Assembly: GCA_964462585.1 (NCBI GenBank)
Contig: CAYXAK010000071.1
Coordinates: 1 to 9,321 of the forward strand
Source: Halarsenatibacter sp964462585
GTDB taxonomy: Bacteria; Bacillota; Halanaerobiia; Halanaerobiales; Halarsenatibacteraceae
Reading direction: 5' to 3'
Length of the DNA: 9,321 bases
The position numbers were made by a program, and so were the translations under genes. Each line of letters starts with the position of its first letter. Position 1 is the stretch's first letter. The notes under the pieces are model-generated. The model was not told where the DNA came from and searched no databases. It saw only the letters and a program-made list of their open reading frames with translations. Positions 1 to 6,528 of the stretch are shown here, one piece after another.

Positions 1-132
1 CTGCAGCCCACCTATGAGCGAGCCCAGAAAGACCTGTACAGCCACACCTATGGTTATACCCAGAACTATCAAAAGTGTCTGCAGACGGCCTGATATGAGA
101 AAGCGGACTGCCATCTTCAATTCAAACCACAT
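1..132 (-). CDS. FtsX/LolC/MacB-type ABC transporter permease, N-terminal fragment
   Basis: Only the first 44 codons are inside the window. The ATG at 132-130 follows the adaptor stop codon by 3 bases, and its ribosome site (GGAGGAGG) lies inside the last codons of the adaptor gene, so the two are translationally coupled. The fragment starts MWFELKMAVRFL, then has a basic Arg/Gln stretch (SGRLQT) and a hydrophobic helix (about residues 19-42, LLIVLGITIGVAVQVFLGSL). This short cytoplasmic N-terminus and first helix is typical of four-helix FtsX/LolC/MacB permeases that work with an ATPase and a HlyD-like adaptor. The ATPase gene, if present, would be to the left of the window. Family is inferred from the N-terminus and the neighbour; the substrate is unknown. 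Confidence 0.8.
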   Translation of the reverse strand, partial: MWFELKMAVRFLISGRLQTLLIVLGITIGVAVQVFLGSLIGGLQ

Positions 133-135
133 ATG

Positions 136-1233
136 CTATTCCTCCTCCGGCTCAAGATCGACCGATACGGTCATATAGGGAAGGAGGTCCGGGATCTCTT
201 CTTCGATCTCCAGCTCCACTTCCAGTATGCCCCGGTCAAGATCAACATGTGGAGCTATTTCCCTGACCTCAACGGGAAAAGGCCTGTCGGGATATGCCTC
301 CACCACGGCCTGACCGGACTGACCGATGAAAATCTCACCGGCTTCCCTCTCATCGGGTTCTATTAAAATCTGCAGTTCAGTGCTGGCCAGGGTTATAACC
401 CTCTCACCGGCGGCAGCGTATTCATCGGATTCAACATGCTTTTCCAGAACCATCATATCCTCAGGCGATCTGATTACATACTCTTCCAGCCTCAAACGGG
501 ACTGCTCCAGCTCCACCCGGGCACTATCGACCCTGCTTTCAGCCGCCTCCAGCTGGTTCTCAGCGGCAGCCAGTGATCTTTCAGCCTCCTCGACCCTCAG
601 CCCGGCCTCCTCGACTCTGTCGGCATCTTCCTGCTGCTGTTCCTCCAGCCTGTGCTGGCTTATATTGTAGTTCTGACGGGCCAGATCGAGATTATATCGA
701 TAACGGGAGAACTCAACATCCTCCATGGCATCACGCTGATATAGTCTCTCAGCCCTGTCAAATTCCCCCTGCTCAAAATCCAGTTCTATGGCGGCCAGTT
801 CCTTCTCAGCTTCCAGCACATCTCTGCTCCGGGATTTTAGCCTCTCCAGTTCGTGTCGGGCCAGATGGAGTGAGATCTCAGCCTGCTGCAGTGACTGCTC
901 CTCAGCTCTCAACAAAGCTTTCTCCCTTTTGAGGTTGCTCTCAGCTGCCTCCACCTCTTTTTCCGCCTGTGAGCTATCCAGCCTGAGAAGAACTTCGCCT
1001 TCTTCCACGGTGTCTCCCGGCGAGACCGCTATATCAGCTATTTCACCGGCCGCAGAGGGAGACTTTTCCACGGTCTTCCGGGGGCGGGTATAGCCGGTTG
1101 CCCGCAGAAAGTCCCCGGCTTCCTCCTGAGCCTGTGCTGACAGCGGGATACATAACATAACTGCCAGTGAGACCATCACAGATAAGCCGACGATTAAAAA
1201 TAAACTTTCTTTTTTTCTGCTCACCACGCACAT
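136..1233 (-). CDS. HlyD/MacA-like periplasmic adaptor (membrane fusion protein)
   Basis: This is the adaptor subunit of a three-part export system, anchored at the inner membrane and reaching across the periplasm. Counting from the GTG at 1236: a basic start, a hydrophobic segment at about 11-35 with a possible signal peptidase site after AQA; a first biotinyl-lipoyl half at about 56-90 (G-x-I-x-x-I-x-V-x-x-GDTV-x-x-G); a long Glu/Ala/Arg-rich coiled coil from about 91 to 255, broken near residue 157-190; then the second lipoyl half (VIRSPED to VITLAS, 254-284), a beta-barrel and a membrane-proximal domain ending in an acidic tail. A GTG at 1236 is only 1 base from the GGGAG ribosome site; the ATG at 1233 is 4 bases away and was chosen (365 residues). 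The length is normal for the family. It directly precedes an FtsX-type permease gene, so it probably serves a MacAB- or DevBCA-like pump. The second lipoyl half has M-M-V where families usually have G-x-V. Confidence 0.88.
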   Translation of the reverse strand: MCVVSRKKESLFLIVGLSVMVSLAVMLCIPLSAQAQEEAGDFLRATGYTRPRKTVEKSPSAAGEIADIAVSPGDTVEEGEVLLRLDSSQAEKEVEAAESNLKREKALLRAEEQSLQQAEISLHLARHELERLKSRSRDVLEAEKELAAIELDFEQGEFDRAERLYQRDAMEDVEFSRYRYNLDLARQNYNISQHRLEEQQQEDADRVEEAGLRVEEAERSLAAAENQLEAAESRVDSARVELEQSRLRLEEYVIRSPEDMMVLEKHVESDEYAAAGERVITLASTELQILIEPDEREAGEIFIGQSGQAVVEAYPDRPFPVEVREIAPHVDLDRGILEVELEIEEEIPDLLPYMTVSVDLEPEEE

Positions 1234-1308
1234 CACACTCCCTTCAATTCTTATCCATACAATTTCTACATAAATTTACTCATACCTGCAAATGATGTTA
1301 AGAATTTT

Positions 1309-2292
1309 TTAGGTGAGTGTCAGCGGAACATATCTGCGCCGAACCGTAAAGCCAAATTTATTGTAAAACTCAACGAGCTCTGTCCAGTCTATGATTATCT
1401 CCCGATAGCCTCTTTCATAGAGCCTGCGGAAGATGCCGTCCAGAAAGGGCAGACTTAATCCTCTGCCCCGGGCGGATGCGGCCAGGCCCAGAGGACCCAC
1501 ACCGGCCTCAGGCAACCCGCTATCACCGGGCCAGTTCAGATTGGGCCCCCGGTAATAGCCATCTGAGCGGTTAACGCGGGCAAATCCCAGCACGGCTGAT
1601 TCCCCTGCAGCAAAATCATCTTCCTCACCCGCACTCACATCGAGCAGGAGCCAGTAATCCCTCAGGCCCGCAGGCCAGCGGCAGATATTGCGGGCTTCAT
1701 AATGCCAGCGGCCGGGAAACTCCCGCTCGAGAAACTGCAGCAGATCATCCCTCAGATTCCGATCACAATGCATGATTTTGAGATGATCCTGATCCCCGGC
1801 AAAGTCAAACTGAAGCGGATATCCACCATCCCCATATGTTCTCTTCAAATCGTAAACAGGCTCTCCCGCTTCGAAGCCGGCCTCCTGCCAGAAAGCAAGC
1901 TCATCGCCGCCAAATTCGGCGGGCAGGCCGGGCAGAAAATTCTGGGGATCACCTCCCAGTCTAACCTCCTCAGCTCCTCTCTCTCCCAGAAAATCCAGGC
2001 AGAAATCAAGAAGTCTCACCCTCACACCTTGCTCGGCGGTGAAGAGCGATATAAATCCCCGGTTATGATCTATATGATCAGAAACATGCCCGGAGAACCA
2101 TTTCAGGGCCGCCATGCCGGCCATAACTCCGTCTTTACGTGCGGCAAAAAGCTCCACCTCCACACCGGCATAGGGAGCAAGCAGATTCTGCTCCAAAAAA
2201 CCCTCCCTCAGCGGATAGTTCCGGTGGCGGCGATTCCACAGTTCTACTGCCCTTTTTAATTCCTCTCTATCCGTCATCATCTCTATCTGCAA
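1309..2292 (-). CDS. Tandem-domain GNAT family N-acetyltransferase, TTG start
   Basis: This is a predicted acyl-CoA-dependent N-acetyltransferase of about 327 residues, twice the size of a single GNAT domain. The C-terminal third shows the acetyl-CoA motif as GPLGLAASARGRGLSLPFL (variant of R/Q-x-x-G-x-G/A) followed by the motif-B pattern IIIDWTELVEFYNKFGFTVRRRY. The N-terminal half repeats the fold in a decayed form: a beta pair (VELFAARKDGVMAGMAAL), a long helix, then LAFWQEAGFEAGEPVYDL, which mirrors the FYNKFGF ending. The frame opens farther upstream with a GTG at 2334, but nothing like a ribosome site precedes it. A TTG at 2292-2290 has GGAGG exactly 8 bases before it and is the likely start. 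The substrate cannot be read from the sequence. The adaptor gene follows after 75 bases with no terminator between, so co-transcription is possible. Confidence 0.8.
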   Translation of the reverse strand: MQIEMMTDREELKRAVELWNRRHRNYPLREGFLEQNLLAPYAGVEVELFAARKDGVMAGMAALKWFSGHVSDHIDHNRGFISLFTAEQGVRVRLLDFCLDFLGERGAEEVRLGGDPQNFLPGLPAEFGGDELAFWQEAGFEAGEPVYDLKRTYGDGGYPLQFDFAGDQDHLKIMHCDRNLRDDLLQFLEREFPGRWHYEARNICRWPAGLRDYWLLLDVSAGEEDDFAAGESAVLGFARVNRSDGYYRGPNLNWPGDSGLPEAGVGPLGLAASARGRGLSLPFLDGIFRRLYERGYREIIIDWTELVEFYNKFGFTVRRRYVPLTLT

Positions 2293-2300
2293 TTTATGCA

Positions 2301-2305
2301 CCTCC
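2301..2305 (-). promoter_or_regulatory. Ribosome binding site fixing a TTG start
   Basis: GGAGG (part of CTGGAGGTG) lies 8 bases upstream of the TTG at 2292-2290. The next in-frame candidates, GTG at 2334 and the ATG pair at 2280/2277, have no comparable site at a suitable distance. This is the main reason for starting the acetyltransferase at a rare codon. Confidence 0.7.
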
Positions 2306-2335
2306 AGAAAACGACATGCGGATACCTTTTTCACA

Positions 2336-2364
2336 ATTATCGGACAAATTCAGTAATTTTAAAA
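2336..2364 (-). promoter_or_regulatory. Weak candidate promoter for the acetyltransferase gene
   Basis: A good -10 (GATAAT, 2341-2336) sits just after the terminator of the upstream gene. The -35 at 17 bases spacing is poor (TTTTAA, 3 of 6) and overlaps the terminator's T-run. A start near 2329 would give a leader of about 37 bases to the TTG codon and would exclude the upstream GTG at 2334 from the transcript. Confidence 0.3.
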
Positions 2365-2382
2365 CCTGCCCCGGAGGGCAGG
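2357..2382 (-). terminator. Rho-independent terminator after the YczE-like gene
   Basis: A perfect 7-bp stem (CCTGCCC / GGGCAGG, 2382-2365) with a 4-base loop is followed on the minus strand by TTTT and then AAAA. It lies about 25 bases after the stop of the YczE-like gene. The T-run is short, so some read-through into the acetyltransferase gene is possible. Confidence 0.7.
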
Positions 2383-2407
2383 GGAAAACAGCGGTTGTGT
2401 TTTTTCT

Positions 2408-3055
2408 TCAGGAATTCTGCCTGTATCCGGCATAGGCTTTAATTCTTCTTACATATCCAAAAGCAAGCTGGGTGACGGGCCCTATGGCCAGAGCTCCAAA
2501 GAGAGTGCCTATGCCGAAGGTGGCACCCAGCAGCACACCGGCCGCACCAAAGGTAATATCCATGGCCACCTTGATGATCTTCAGGGAGAAATTGGATTTC
2601 TCCCTGAGGAGCATCATCAGGGCCTCTAATGCACCCTCACCCATCCCGGCGGAAACGTATATGGCTATACCGCTGCCGAGAGAGATGGGAGCGGCCGTCA
2701 GCATCATGAATCTGTAGAGTATAAACTGCGGTGTGGCATCACCGAATATATAGAAGAGCATATCCACAAATATTCCCACAAAAACTGCATGGAGGATGGT
2801 GCCCGGGCCGAACTTTCTTCCCGTCAGAAGCAGCAGGGCCAGTATTATACCGCCGTTGATCAAAAAGTTAGCCTGGCCCACAGTAAGGCCCAGAGTCTCG
2901 GATATGCCGTCGATAAGCACAGTAACAGGATCGGAACCCAGCTGGGAATTGATAAAGAGAAATATACCCAGGCTGATGAGAAAAACACCGGTCAGAAGAA
3001 TCATGATGCGTGTCAGAAGATCGCGATTAAAAATTTTGCTGAGAACGCTGTTCAC
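2408..3055 (-). CDS. YczE/YitT-type integral membrane protein
   Basis: This is a 215-residue hydrophobic protein with about six membrane helices (roughly 16-36, 62-79, 86-104, 112-135, 160-180, 183-200). Family-type signatures of the YczE group (COG2364-like) are visible: an N-terminal G-V-F-L-I-S-L-G-I-F-L followed by LGSDPVTVL at 39-47, a matching GMGEGALEAL at 137-146 in the second half, and the ending GIGTLFGALAIGPV at 181-194. The two similar halves suggest an internal duplication. Function in the family is not established; a transporter role is only supposed. The GTG start at 3055-3053 follows AGGGGTGATC with 7 to 8 bases of spacing. The gene has its own promoter, leader and terminator, so it is a single-gene unit. 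Confidence 0.8.
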   Translation of the reverse strand: MNSVLSKIFNRDLLTRIMILLTGVFLISLGIFLFINSQLGSDPVTVLIDGISETLGLTVGQANFLINGGIILALLLLTGRKFGPGTILHAVFVGIFVDMLFYIFGDATPQFILYRFMMLTAAPISLGSGIAIYVSAGMGEGALEALMMLLREKSNFSLKIIKVAMDITFGAAGVLLGATFGIGTLFGALAIGPVTQLAFGYVRRIKAYAGYRQNS

Positions 3056-3089
3056 AGTGGATCACCCCTATTTTATATATAGTGTATTT

Positions 3090-3116
3090 GTTGGAGGCTG
3101 CCCGTTACAGGCAACC
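3090..3116 (-). other. Hairpin in the leader of the YczE-like gene
   Basis: The minus strand reads AGGTTGCC, a 7-base loop (TGTAACG), then GGCAGCCT: an 8-bp stem with one G-U pair at the very 5' end of the predicted transcript. No T-run follows, so it is not a terminator. I cannot match it to a riboswitch class that I know; it may only protect the 5' end of the mRNA. Confidence 0.45.
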
Positions 3117-3123
3117 TTACAGC

Positions 3124-3152
3124 ATTGTAATATCCATAGAGGCAGATGTCAA
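3124..3152 (-). promoter_or_regulatory. Sigma-A promoter of the YczE-like gene
   Basis: Consensus -35 TTGACA (3152-3147), exactly 17 bases, then -10 TACAAT (3129-3124, 5 of 6). Transcription would start near 3117, giving a leader of about 60 bases before the GTG at 3055. Confidence 0.8.
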
Positions 3153-3220
3153 GGGGTGATCGCAATTTAAAAGGATTCACACAAATTATACCTCTCCACT
3201 CAGGTTTGCATGCCAGGGGT

Positions 3221-4210
3221 TTACAGCATGTTCTCTCTCAGCTCTGAAGGTGAAAGAGACGAGAGATAGGAAGGGGCAATATCGTAGACAGTTCTGGCCC
3301 CCGTTCTGCCCTCCTCGTTGAGCCTGACAGCAGCCCGGCCATAAGCTGCCATCACACTGGCGGTGAACTCGGGATTGCTGTCCAGATCGAGAGAAAACTC
3401 CATGATCTGAGAATTCTCATTCCCGCTGCCGGTGCGGGCATTTCTCATGACAAAACCTCCATGGGGCATGCCGGCATGATCCTGCTTCAGTTCCCGCCGG
3501 GAAACAAAATTTATCTCGGTCTCATAGCCGGCAAAATAATTGGGCATCTCCCGGATGCTGCGGGCTATCTCCTCCTCATCTGCTCCCTCCTCCAGAACCA
3601 CAAAACAGCGGCGGAGGTGTCTCTTCTCCGCGGCCTGAGGGGGAGTCTCTCCACCGCGCACATCTTCGATATATTGCTGGCGGGGTATGGTATACTGCAC
3701 TGCATCAAAAACTCCCTCGAGTTCACGTATGGCGTCGGAATGGCCCTGACTTACACCCTCACCCCAGAAGGTATAGCCCTGACCCTGAGGCAGGATAGCC
3801 TGCATCAGCATCCTGTTCAGCGAGAAGAGTCCCGGATCCCAGCCTATGCCGACCGCACAGGTGTTATCATTTTCCCGGGCTATCCCGTCCATGCGGGCAA
3901 AATATTCCGGGATTTTATCATGGTTATCATAGCTGTCAACGGTATTGAACATGCGGGCAAACTCAGGACCCTGCCGGGGCAGATCCCGGGCAGAGCCACC
4001 GCAGAGAAACATGACATCTATCTCCTGCTGATAATTTTCAGCTTCATCGACATTTAAAACCTTTATATCCTCACTGCTGACCGAAAGTGACTCAACAGGA
4101 CGGCGGGTGAAGATACCTAAAAGCTCGATATCATCATGGTGCTCCAGAATTTTCTCCACACCACCGCCCAGGTTTCCGTAACCCACAATTCCTGCAGTAA
4201 TTTCTGCCAT
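3221..4210 (-). CDS. ddh: meso-diaminopimelate D-dehydrogenase
   Basis: This enzyme reductively aminates tetrahydrodipicolinate with NADPH and ammonia to meso-diaminopimelate in one step (EC 1.4.1.16), feeding lysine and peptidoglycan synthesis and bypassing the succinylase/acetylase branches. The 329 residues match family length. Visible motifs: Rossmann loop GIVGYGNLGGGVE (7-19), CGGSARD (70-76), VDSYDNH (91-97), the substrate/cofactor segment GIGWDPGLFSLNR (121-133), WGEGVSQGHSDAIRE (149-163) and MPHGGFV (248-254). All key family blocks are intact. The frame also opens with GTG at 4219, but that codon lies inside the ribosome site GAGGTG; the ATG at 4210 is 8 bases after GAGG and is preferred. 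It stands alone rather than in a lysine operon. No clear promoter or terminator was found beside it. Confidence 0.95.
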   Translation of the reverse strand: MAEITAGIVGYGNLGGGVEKILEHHDDIELLGIFTRRPVESLSVSSEDIKVLNVDEAENYQQEIDVMFLCGGSARDLPRQGPEFARMFNTVDSYDNHDKIPEYFARMDGIARENDNTCAVGIGWDPGLFSLNRMLMQAILPQGQGYTFWGEGVSQGHSDAIRELEGVFDAVQYTIPRQQYIEDVRGGETPPQAAEKRHLRRCFVVLEEGADEEEIARSIREMPNYFAGYETEINFVSRRELKQDHAGMPHGGFVMRNARTGSGNENSQIMEFSLDLDSNPEFTASVMAAYGRAAVRLNEEGRTGARTVYDIAPSYLSSLSPSELRENML

Positions 4211-4326
4211 CCAATTCACCTCTTATTGTGATCAAATCTGTTGATTATTTCGTGTTCTGCTGTCTTAAACTGACTCAGCCCTTTATTTTATCTGCTGTTT
4301 GTCTCCATAGTTTATGAAGTGTATGA

Positions 4327-4539
4327 TCAGCTGAAGATACCCGTCAGCGTGAGGACCATATAGAATGCCCCCAGAATTATGGAGTATTTTACGGCCTGCT
4401 TTTTAGCCCGCGATCTGGCCTGAGATTCATCGACACCCTCTTTTTTCAGCCGGCCTGTGCCCACTTTGAACCAGACCAGGCCGACAACCACCATTACCAC
4501 TGCCAGGGACAGCACCCGGAAAACAGCAAACTCAGACAT
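4327..4539 (-). CDS. Small two-helix membrane protein next to rnfD
   Basis: This 70-residue protein is not recognised. It has two hydrophobic helices (about 7-25 and 51-68) joined by a strongly basic, polar loop with RLKKEG and ARSRAKKQAVK. By the positive-inside rule the loop would face the cytoplasm and both ends the outside. AGGAGG with a 7-base spacer before the ATG is a textbook ribosome site, which supports it as a real gene despite its size. It starts 45 bases after the rnfD-like gene stops, with no terminator between, so the two are probably co-transcribed. A small accessory or stabilising subunit of the RnfD-like protein is a fair guess, from position alone. Confidence 0.75.
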   Translation of the reverse strand: MSEFAVFRVLSLAVVMVVVGLVWFKVGTGRLKKEGVDESQARSRAKKQAVKYSIILGAFYMVLTLTGIFS

Positions 4540-4584
4540 TTTTATACCTCCTGTATGATTCTCCGTTAAAATCTATGTTGGATT

Positions 4585-5451
4585 TCAACCGCGCTGTGGT
4601 TTGAAGATGCTGTTGAGTTTGGGCACAAACAGGTTCATGGCCACGATGGCAAAAGTGGTGCCCTCAGTAAACTCATATACACCCGGTGTCTGCCAGCCCC
4701 ACCAGCGCATGGCCATGATGATCAATCCTATACCTATGCCGAACACGATCTGACCTCTGGGATAGCGTGGTGATGTCATGGGATCTGTGGCCATAAAACA
4801 GGCCCCCAGCATCAGACTGCCGGCAAAGAAGTGAAAAAGCGGGTTCTGGCCGGCGACCAGAGATAAAACCAGCACAGTGCTGAATATGCTTGCAGGTATT
4901 CTCCAGCGCACATATCCTTTATATATTAAGTAAATAACTCCCACCAGCAGCAGTAAGGCAGATATCTCGCCTATGGTGCCGGGAATACGCCCCAGAAACA
5001 TATCCAGCACAGGGGGTGTTTCTCCACCTTCCCGCAGAATTTCCAGCGGTGTTGCCGCTGTGGTCATATCAACCGGCTGACGCCAGGGCAGTATGGAATC
5101 GGGGAAGGCAAAGAGATAAAAAAGCCTGCCAAAAATTGCGGGATTGAAGAGATTTCTGCCCACTCCGCCGAAGAGCTGTTTGCCCACAATTATACCGAAG
5201 GCAGCAGAAATGCCCAGGGCATAGAGAGGAGTGGAAATTGATACCGCAAGGGATAAAAGCAGACCGGTCACAGCAGCACTGCCATCCTTCACCGTGACTT
5301 TCTGTCCTGTCAGCTTCTGGTAGATGGCCTCAGCTGCCACAGCAGAGATAACACCTGTCAGTATCAGCAGCAGGGCCTGAAGGCGGTAGGCATAGATAGA
5401 ATATAAAGCGGGAAGTGTGAGTGCCATAAGCATCCCATACATCATCTTCAT
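4585..5451 (-). CDS. rnfD: Orphan RnfD/NqrB-family membrane subunit
   Basis: This 288-residue protein has eight to ten membrane helices and is closely RnfD-like throughout: KDGSAAVTGLLLSLA (55-69), GKQLFGGVGRNLFNPA (90-105), the flavin-attachment region MTTAATPLE (129-137), MFLGRIPGTIGE (151-162), GACFMATDPMTSP (216-228) and EGTTFAIVAMN (263-273). In Rnf and Nqr complexes this subunit carries covalently bound FMN on the Thr of an S/T-G-A-T type motif; here the corresponding Thr is T134 in TAAT, with Ala replacing the usual Gly. The usual N-terminal arm (SPH-like, about 20 residues) is absent, and an in-frame stop just upstream rules out an extension. GAGGAGGG lies about 10 bases before the ATG. 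No rnfC, G, E, A or B is nearby: the neighbours are degV and the 70-residue protein. It may be a second, stand-alone RnfD, not part of a complete pump. Confidence 0.88.
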   Translation of the reverse strand: MKMMYGMLMALTLPALYSIYAYRLQALLLILTGVISAVAAEAIYQKLTGQKVTVKDGSAAVTGLLLSLAVSISTPLYALGISAAFGIIVGKQLFGGVGRNLFNPAIFGRLFYLFAFPDSILPWRQPVDMTTAATPLEILREGGETPPVLDMFLGRIPGTIGEISALLLLVGVIYLIYKGYVRWRIPASIFSTVLVLSLVAGQNPLFHFFAGSLMLGACFMATDPMTSPRYPRGQIVFGIGIGLIIMAMRWWGWQTPGVYEFTEGTTFAIVAMNLFVPKLNSIFKPQRG

Positions 5452-5499
5452 ATTGATATTTCCCTCCTCATTTCAAAGTCCGGTTAGATATGGCTAAGA

Positions 5500-6351
5500 T
5501 CAATAAACCTCGGTCAGACACATTCCCAGAAGTCCCGGGCCGGCATGAACGACCATCACAGGGCTTATCTCCCCCAGAAAGATCTCCCGGATCGAGGGCA
5601 TATCAGCAAACTTTTCTCGCAGCTTCTCCGCTTCATCTTCCGCATCGGCATGCATCACATCCAGAAAATACTCCCGGCCCTCTTCCAGCTTCTCCTCAAT
5701 TATCGATGCCATTTTGGCAATGGAGCGGGCCCGGCCTCTAACCTTTTCGGCAGTGAAATATTCACCCTCCTCATCGATGGAGATTATGGGTTTGACGCTG
5801 AGCAGCTCGCCTAAAGTGCCGGATACTTTGCCAATCCGGCCTCCCTCTTTAAGATACTTGAGAGTTTTTACCACAAAGTATATCTCTATCTCACTCCGCT
5901 TCTCCCTTATCTTCTCCAGAATTTCTGAAAAGCTCAGCTCCTCATTATCAAGAAGCTTTCTGGCATAGAGAACGAGGCGGCCAAGTCCCATAGAGAGCAT
6001 CCTGGAATCGATCACCTCCACCTCAATACCCTCCATCTCAGCAGCCACCATCCTGCAGTTATCGCAGGTGGCCGAAAGTCCCCCGGATATATGCAGGGAG
6101 ATAATGTGGGTATAGCCCTCCTCTTTGAGCTCTGTGTAGAGATCTTCTATCTCCTGGGGTGAGGGCATGGAAGTGGTGGGTATCTCCTCCTCCATGGCTT
6201 CATAGACCTGAGCCGGAGTAATATCCACACGGTCCAGATACTGTTCCTCGGCAAAATTCACCTTGAGCGGGAGGGATCTGATATCATATTTTTCCAGATC
6301 CTCCTGCTTCAGATCGGAGGTGCTGTCCGTAACAATAGCAATTTTCTCCAC
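5500..6351 (-). CDS. DegV family fatty-acid-binding protein
   Basis: DegV/FakB proteins bind a single fatty acid and present it to the FakA kinase for acyl-phosphate formation and phospholipid synthesis. All blocks are here: IVTDSTSDL (6-14), TTSMPSPQE (59-67), a ligand loop SGGLSAT (89-95) in place of the common SGTYQSA, VIDSRMLSMGLG (113-124), LKYLKEGGRIGKVSGTLGELLSVKPI (164-189) and HAGPGLLGM (269-277). At 283 residues the length is typical. The start is GTG at 6351, with GGAGG 8 bases before it. No fakA-like gene is in the window, so the fatty-acid role is by family only. The rnfD-like gene follows after 48 bases with no terminator, so the two probably share the promoter at 6412-6440. Confidence 0.92.
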   Translation of the reverse strand: MEKIAIVTDSTSDLKQEDLEKYDIRSLPLKVNFAEEQYLDRVDITPAQVYEAMEEEIPTTSMPSPQEIEDLYTELKEEGYTHIISLHISGGLSATCDNCRMVAAEMEGIEVEVIDSRMLSMGLGRLVLYARKLLDNEELSFSEILEKIREKRSEIEIYFVVKTLKYLKEGGRIGKVSGTLGELLSVKPIISIDEEGEYFTAEKVRGRARSIAKMASIIEEKLEEGREYFLDVMHADAEDEAEKLREKFADMPSIREIFLGEISPVMVVHAGPGLLGMCLTEVY

Positions 6352-6411
6352 AGGTTTCTCCTCCTCCAGTAATGGGCAGATAAAATCAATTATATAACTA
6401 TGCTTTTATTC

Positions 6412-6440
6412 ATTATAACAAAGCAGTACCCGCTGCACAA
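6412..6440 (-). promoter_or_regulatory. Extended -10 promoter of degV and downstream genes
   Basis: TGT-TATAAT (perfect -10 at 6417-6412 with an extended TG element) lies 17 bases from a weak -35, TTGTGC (6440-6435). The predicted start near 6405 gives a leader of about 54 bases to the GTG at 6351. Confidence 0.65.
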
Positions 6441-6465
6441 CTGCAAAATCTGGATTTATGCAGTT
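6439..6465 (-). repeat. 27-bp inverted repeat abutting the degV -35 box
   Basis: On the minus strand the arms AACTGCA(T)AAAT and ATTTTGCAGTT flank a CCAG centre: 11 paired bases per arm with one unpaired T. It is not followed by a T-run and it touches the -35 hexamer, so it looks more like an operator than a terminator. A role as 3' end structure of the upstream gene (stop at 6529) cannot be excluded. Confidence 0.5.
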
Positions 6466-6528
6466 TGATTTATAATTTTCTTAAATTTAAAGCTCTGCCC
6501 CTGCACTCACAGCAATTTTTGTGAACCT

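Noticed and set aside
326..1093. Several plus-strand open frames rich in Ser/Ala opposite the adaptor gene
   Set aside because: They mirror the Glu/Ala/Arg coiled coil on the other strand, are low in complexity, lack ribosome sites and match no family.
1237..1308. Promoter TTGCAG-N17-TAGAAA before the adaptor gene
   Set aside because: Only 3 of 6 and 4 of 6 matches; co-transcription from the acetyltransferase gene is as likely.
1702..2259. 185-codon plus-strand frame
   Set aside because: It lies wholly opposite the acetyltransferase, whose minus-strand frame shows conserved GNAT motifs; no ribosome site or recognisable domain.
3153..3220. TATAAT at 3184-3189 (minus strand) as a second promoter for the YczE-like gene
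   Set aside because: No acceptable -35 lies 16 to 18 bases upstream; the promoter at 3124-3152 is far better.
3461..4057. 198-codon plus-strand frame
   Set aside because: It is antisense to the meso-diaminopimelate dehydrogenase, which is certain; the frame is a by-product of its codon pattern.
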